Source: Rhodocollybia butyracea
Taxonomy: Eukaryota; Basidiomycota; Agaricomycetes; Agaricales; Omphalotaceae
Direction: 5' to 3'
DNA length: 45,393 bases
Assembly: GCA_015501585.1 (NCBI GenBank)
Contig: JADNRY010000476.1
Span: forward strand, 1 to 45,393
Shown: in pieces, positions 40,464 to 45,393 of the stretch
Numbering within the stretch: the stretch's first letter is position 1
Layout: the number at the start of each line of letters is the position of its first letter
Notes under the pieces: generated by a model
The model's input: only the letters and a program-made list of their open reading frames with translations
Database searches by the model: none
Told to the model about the DNA's origin: nothing
Program-made: the position numbers and the translations under genes

Positions 40464-43400
40464 ATGGCATGGAACCCTCAACCTGCGGGATTGCAGGAAA
40501 TCTTGACGACCATTCATAAATCGACGGACGTGGATGTCATCGTTGAGCGCAATATGACTCAAGTAAATCAGTTCAAACCAATCAATTCTTTGAGAAAAAT
40601 TTTACTGATAAATGGTCTTTTCCAGAGACTCAAGACCTTGACTTGTGTACCAGACTACATTGCTTATTTGGTTCATATCTTGACTGCGATGCCCCAAGAA
40701 GAAGAAAAAATGCGAACAGTTGCTGGGTATCTGCTAAAAGACAATGCGCCACTCATCCTCAGTTCGTCGCCTGAAGTGGCACAGTATGTAAAAGTATCTG
40801 TGTTCCGTCCTTTTGATGCTGAGTCTGAGTCTGTGACGATACGGGCGGTTGCTGGCCAGTGTATCGTGTCCTTCCTCGGTGTTCTCGAACCCAGGAATTG
40901 GCCCGAGTGTCTTTCTCAGCTTCTGAATATGTTAGATTTGACAGATTTGGATAAGCAAGAGGTATGTGAAAGCGATAAACTTTTGAATCTTTTTGAACTA
41001 TTTGATAGGCTGCGTTTAGTGTTCTTCAGAAAGCATGCGAAGATTATCCGCGAAAGTTGGATGTAGAAATCGGTGGCGCTTGCCCTCTTGACTTGATGAT
41101 TCCCAAATTCCTTTCCCTTGCAGACCACATTTCGTTCAAGATGAGGTCGCATGCGGTTGCTTGCCTCTCATGTTTCGTCCCGGTCAACTCCCAGTCCCTG
41201 TATGTTCATATTGACACTTTCATAGCCTGTCTTTTGCGACGGGCTTCTGACGAGGATCCTTCGGTTCGCCAACACGTTTGTCAAGCACTAGCATCATTGC
41301 TGGTGACTCGTCCCGAAAAGCTTGTGCCTGAGATGGAGGACGTGGCCGAGTTCATGCTCGATTTATTGAAGGAGCAGAACCAAAATATTGCCTTCCAAGC
41401 CGCTGGATTCTGGCTCACTTTTGCTAAAAACATTGAATTAGCTACGTCGTTGCAACTCAACAAAGTGGCCCCCGTTCTCCTGGATTGTATGATCTATAGT
41501 CAGGATGATCATCTGGAAGATGACACAGGCGGTGAGGTCCTTGAGAGTCTTCGAACGCGCGCCGCTGCGGCGTTAGATGCCCTGGCTGTTCAGTTTAGTG
41601 ATGATTTACTCAATGTGTTGCTTGCTCCATTGAAGGATAAGCTATGGAGCAATGACTGGTTGCAGAAGGAAAGTGGTATCCTTGCCCTTGGTGCAATTGC
41701 AGAGGGTGAGTGCCTGTTCTTTTTAACTTTTCTTTGACTTACATACCTTGTCCAGGATGTATAATAGCAATTGAACCTCATTTGCCGACCCTTGTACCCC
41801 ATCTCATCAACACACTGAACGATTCAAAGGTAAATTGAATGTTCTTTGTCCTAGTAACCTGTACTGATTAGACAGTCTAGCCTCTTGTTAGGTCTATCAC
41901 TTGCTGGACACTTGGATGTTATGCTAGCTGGACCACCCGACCAATCTCGGATGAGCACAAGCAAAAATACTTCATACCGACGATGAAAGGAGTAAGTTTT
42001 TTATCACATACATAGCTGCGCAATTGTTTCAATTGACTTTTTTGGCCCTTAGCTTTTGCGCATGATTCTTGACAACAACGGACAAGTTCAAGTGGCTGGA
42101 TGTAGTGCGTTTGCCACTTTCGAAGAACATGCTGGCATGGAACTCGCTCCGCATCTTGAGATGGTACTTCATAAGCTGGTCTCTGCTTTAGAAAAGTATC
42201 AGCACAAGAATATGTCGATCCTCTATGATGCTGTAGGAACCTTGGCAGATGTCGTTGGACGTGAGCTGTCTGATTCCACCTACGTTGAAATTCTCATGCC
42301 TCCGCTCACCAATCATTGGGCGAAATTGAAGACCGACGATATCGGTCTGATACCGCTACTCGAGGTTTGACGCGTTATTCATAATCCAGCAGAATCCCTT
42401 TGACCTTTATTTCTTGTAGTGCCTTGCATCTGTCACTATCGCTATGGGCGAAGCATTCCTACCATATGCACCACCTGTTTTTGAAAGATGCTGCTCCATC
42501 ATCCTGCAGTATCATCAATTCCAACAAAATCCAGATCTTGATGAACCAGACGAGTCTTCCCTGGTGGCTGCTTTAGATGTTCTTTCGGGACTCACGCAAG
42601 GTCTGGGCATGGCGGTCAAAGCCTTGTTTAGCCAGAATCAGCCAACTTTACTGGCTCTGCTCACAATTTTCTCTAATCATCCTCAAGCTGCCGTTAGGCA
42701 ATCTGCATATGCCCTTGTTGGAGATATGGCCATGGCTTGCTTCACGATTCTCAAGCCTCACATGCCTGGTATCATGGCTGAGCTTATTCCACAACTTGAC
42801 CCAGAACCAAATGTTGGATTTGTTAGTGCCTCAGACAATGCGGCCTGGTCGGTTGGTGAGGTTGTGCTCCAGTATGGACGAGGTGCGTTTTTCGCATTAT
42901 ATCCCAGTTTCATTCTAACTACATTCCTCCAGATGATCCCGAGTTCCAACAATGGGTTCCCTCGCTAATTTCGCGGTTGATCCCCATTCTTCTCCACCCC
43001 CAAGCTCCCAGAAGCTTGCGCGAGAATGCCGCTGTTTCAATAGGCCGAATTGGTCTCATGCATCCCAACCTCGTCGCTCCTCGACTTCCAGAGTTCACTC
43101 AGGCTTGGTGTCAGATGTTGTGTGAGATTCGTGACAACAAAGAGAAGGAATCGGCTTTTCTCGGCTTGTGTACCTTGGTACGAGTCAACCCTGCTGGTAT
43201 TGCGAATGTCAGTTTATACTACTCTATGATATGTCTTCTCAACATTGTCTACTTCTTATTGTTGTCTACTTTTAGAGTTTGTGGTGGCTTTGTAACTCAA
43301 TTGTTCGGTGGAACAAACCGTCCCCGAAACTAAACATGTTCAAAACACTTTCCGTTTCTCCTTTTGCTTTCGGTGCCTTCTTTGGTTTTCGGTGCCTTCT

Positions 43401-43488
43401 TTGGTTTTGCTCCGTAGTTACCTTACTAATAAGTACTATAACCGGTAGCGCCGACCAGCGGCAAGGCCCCGCTACCTCAGCTTTTTGA
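40464..43488 (+). CDS. transportin / karyopherin beta-2 (Kap104-type) homologue with altered C-terminus
   Basis: Nine exons in phase: 40464-40562, 40626-40961, 41009-41705, 41756-41829, 41881-41991, 42053-42364, 42420-42882, 42933-43207, 43276-43488 (859 residues). HEAT-repeat importin that carries PY-NLS cargoes such as hnRNP-like proteins into the nucleus and releases them on RanGTP. Family landmarks: MAWNPQPAGLQEIL start, VPDYIAYLVHIL, FLGVLEPRNWPECLSQLLNM, MRSHAVACLSCFVPVNSQSL, ILALGAIAEG, YQHKNMSILYDAVGTLAD, SAYALVGDMAM, NAAWSVGEV, NAAVSIGRIGLMHP. Two oddities. The long acidic loop of HEAT repeat 8, usually several dozen residues, is only about SQDDHLEDDTGGEVLE here (near 41495-41540). 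After FKTL (about 43345) the expected last ~30 residues are replaced by unrelated sequence (VSPFAFGAFFGF...). Probably a second, degenerating paralogue, or a gene truncated by insertion. Confidence 0.8.
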
Positions 43489-43660
43489 TATTGTGCACCA
43501 AAATACAGATGGTTGGTGACAACGGGTACGTTGTGGAAACACTCTTTACACAGTTGAATACTTTGTTCTTTATACTGGTCATTAACAATTATGCCGCGTG
43601 AATCAACAAGCACATCGGGGTGTGATTTGATACATCGACCCATTCGTTCCAGATTCAACA
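43345..43660 (-). mobile_element. insertion replacing the transportin 3' end
   Basis: From about 43345 the sequence no longer encodes transportin. Minus-strand reading gives SRGIIVNDQYKEQSIQLCKE then CFHNV...HLYFG, a C-x2-C-like motif. It faintly resembles the N-terminal region of Helitron-type helicase ORFs or DUF6570-like proteins in mushroom genomes (low confidence). A 19-bp unit CGGTGCCTTCTTTGGTTTT is tandemly duplicated at about 43371-43408. Ends and target duplications are not evident. Confidence 0.35.
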
Positions 43661-45078
43661 GCTACAAAATCTCGCACAATCCCCCGCATCTGCCGGACCT
43701 TCCCTGACTACTGGATCCAGCTCTAGTCCGAGGTGTTCAGCTCTCCAACGGTCCATCTCCATCTTCTAATACCAGCTTGCCACTTTCCGATGTAGGGGGG
43801 TCTGCTGCGACAACGAATTCTTCTCCACCAATATTGAATTCCACACCATCGTGGGTGTTAACCAAGATGGCGCCTGCTCCGGGTCCGTTCAGAGCATTAA
43901 CGAGTATATTGCTTCTCTAGTACGGCAAAGCTTCTTCAGAGTTTTGGACTCTCGATCATTTGACATCCACTTAGTACCTCTTCCTCTCCCACCTGCTGTC
44001 TGCTGCTGTGCACGGCGCGTTCACTCATCTCTGGCGCGACTTTTGATAGATCTTCGAAGTGGAACACATCGCGCGTCTTCAACCATTGATATGTCAGAGA
44101 AAGAAGAAGCTGGGTGCGGATAAGAGGACCGTAGGTAGCGGTAGAGTACCACGGACAAATAGTATTTAAACTCAGATTTTGATTATATCCATGCCCATAT
44201 AGCCTATTTCAACCAGAAATGTAGTATAAACACTCTAACGATAGCAAATCCACGAAGTATATCGAGCTGGGGGGGTACTCACCCCTGAGCCTTGAAAGCG
44301 ACCAGTACATTGGAGGGACCGGTGAACACGAGCTGGTTGCGAAGCGAGTGACCAGTTCAACAGTGCATAAAGCAGGGACAGGACCCATTCTGTTGCTCAT
44401 CCAGTCGCTGAGTAGAACTGGTCGGTTCCACGGATGAAACCCACGGAGTGGATTTTTTCCATTCGTGAAACTGCTCAAAATCAATCCATGAGCAAAGGAG
44501 AGCTGCATATTGAGGTCCAAAGTCTCTGTTTACAAACAAAAATGCACGAGAAAACCACTGAGGAGGTGAGGGACAAAGTGCGTGATAACGGTTCATTAGG
44601 TTTGCGTGGTACTACCAAAGTGGTATTCAGCGAGTAGATTTTTGAATTGAGGTAACAATTTCTTACCTCAATAGTAGGGCAGCTCAAGCTTGTTGACACC
44701 GAATCATCGTTATCTGGAATGTTGATACCACTCTGTCTACTAATCAGCACTCAAACCGGAAAAAATAGTAATGATTTTCTTACCTCAATGACGTCGTCAA
44801 CCTTCGCCAACAAAGGGGTTGCTGAGACTCCGTTCTGCCTTCAATCAGAATGCACCCCTTCTGAAGAGCAGATGTCAACTTACTTGAATTAAGCTGGAGT
44901 TGGTATTCACGTCCTTTATACGACAATAGTTTGAGCCAGAATTTTGATCTGTTCAGTCACCAGAAAAGACGCACCGGGAATTGAGCTGGCAGAGTGTCGA
45001 AAACCTGCCTAACTATGGGTCTGAGGTTGAGCAAAGTATTTATAAGCTCAATATATACGTCAAAAACAATGAACTGAC
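43661..45078. other. no complete gene; possible exons of the right-edge gene
   Basis: The plus-strand piece at about 43660-43740 (QLQNLAQSPASAGPSLTTGS) looks like a gene scrap. On the minus strand, short intron-bounded segments may be downstream exons of the coiled-coil gene, with phases not fully resolved. They lie near 44940-44885 (ends at GTAAGTTG), 44840-44785 (PLLAKVDDVIE then GTAAGA) and 44740-44675 (SGINIPDNDDSVSTSLS then GTAAGA). Confidence 0.35.
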
Positions 45079-45369
45079 CAGTTCCATTTCATGGGTAAGG
45101 CGTTTTAGAGCATTAACTTGATTTTGTAGTAATCCTGCCTCTCCTGAACACTCAACGGCTCGGCGTTCAAGAAGATCTGCCTGATCTTGCAGTTCCTCTA
45201 TCAGTTCTGAGCACTGAACAAGCTGTGTCTTAGCGTCAGCTAATTCCATTTGCGTATTGAGCATATCAGCTTGCAGCCCTTGAATCTGGGAGCGAAGCAG
45301 TACATTCTCAAGGCTGAAGTTGTCTTCAACCTCGTCACTCTCGACCGTCTTCTTCTTCCGAGAAAATAT
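45079..45369 (-). CDS. coiled-coil protein, internal exon at window edge (partial)
   Basis: Exon 45369-45079 (97 codons in phase) lies between an acceptor (TTGCTAG) and a donor (GTCAGT). It starts IFSRKKKTVESDEVEDNFSL and continues as a heptad-rich helix (LLRSQIQGLQADMLNTQMEL, ELIEELQDQADLLERRA, LLQNQVNALKRLTHEME). The KKK-rich start may be part of a nuclear signal. The 5' end lies outside the window and the 3' exons probably lie to the left. Coiled-coil length alone does not identify the family. Confidence 0.5.
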
Positions 45370-45393
45370 CTAGCAAGATAATCAGCGTGAGTT

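Overview
The window looks like a repeat-rich accessory stretch of a basidiomycete (mushroom-forming fungus, Agaricomycete type) nuclear genome. The basis is short spliceosomal introns (about 25-65 nt, GTRNGT...YAG) in nearly every gene, an F-box protein, a karyopherin beta-2 homologue, a tRNA-like gene with eukaryotic A and B boxes, LINE reverse-transcriptase fragments and Crinkler-RHS-type NTPase/nuclease proteins. Gene assignments come from reading translations and splice phases by eye; no database search was possible.

Layout. 1395-5133 (-) is an apparently intact five-exon gene for a 1174-residue Spt5-like protein (acidic N-terminus, NGN-like and KOW-like segments, WDPS..TP repeats). A strong hairpin lies in its promoter and a 208-bp fold-back element lies just upstream. 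6-9 kb holds decayed multi-exon fragments. 9913-12303 (-) is a three-exon, 761-residue protein of unknown function with an SDD repeat tract; a second fold-back element abuts its start. 12.9-15.7 kb has two more Spt5-like relics, a WD40-like relic and a small three-exon gene. 16.4-24.3 kb carries a Helitron-like 3' terminus and a 2.8-kb direct duplication of a Crinkler-RHS-like gene. The second copy is frameshifted in a poly-T run.

26-32 kb is a graveyard of LINE fragments, WD40-like and Spt5-like pieces, ending with another Spt5-like copy (30929-32143) whose predicted N-terminus begins MARTKQ. 32.7-35.2 kb has an uncharacterised, probably frameshifted gene and a five-exon 168-residue gene. 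36064-37506 (-) is an F-box/leucine-rich protein. 38.0-39.6 kb contains a re-used 0.69-kb LINE/WD40 block and a Crinkler-RHS relic. 39757-39853 is an intron-containing tRNA-like gene. 40464-43488 is a nine-exon transportin (Kap104/karyopherin beta-2) homologue with a shortened acidic loop and a replaced C-terminus. The right edge enters a coiled-coil gene on the minus strand.

The main theme is that two dispersed gene families dominate the window: an Spt5-like elongation-factor-like family (one intact gene plus six relics or partial copies) and a Crinkler-RHS NTPase/nuclease family (two long copies plus at least one relic). Both are embedded among transposon debris and share short sequence motifs with the fold-back elements. 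Whether they form one mobile or selfish system is inference.
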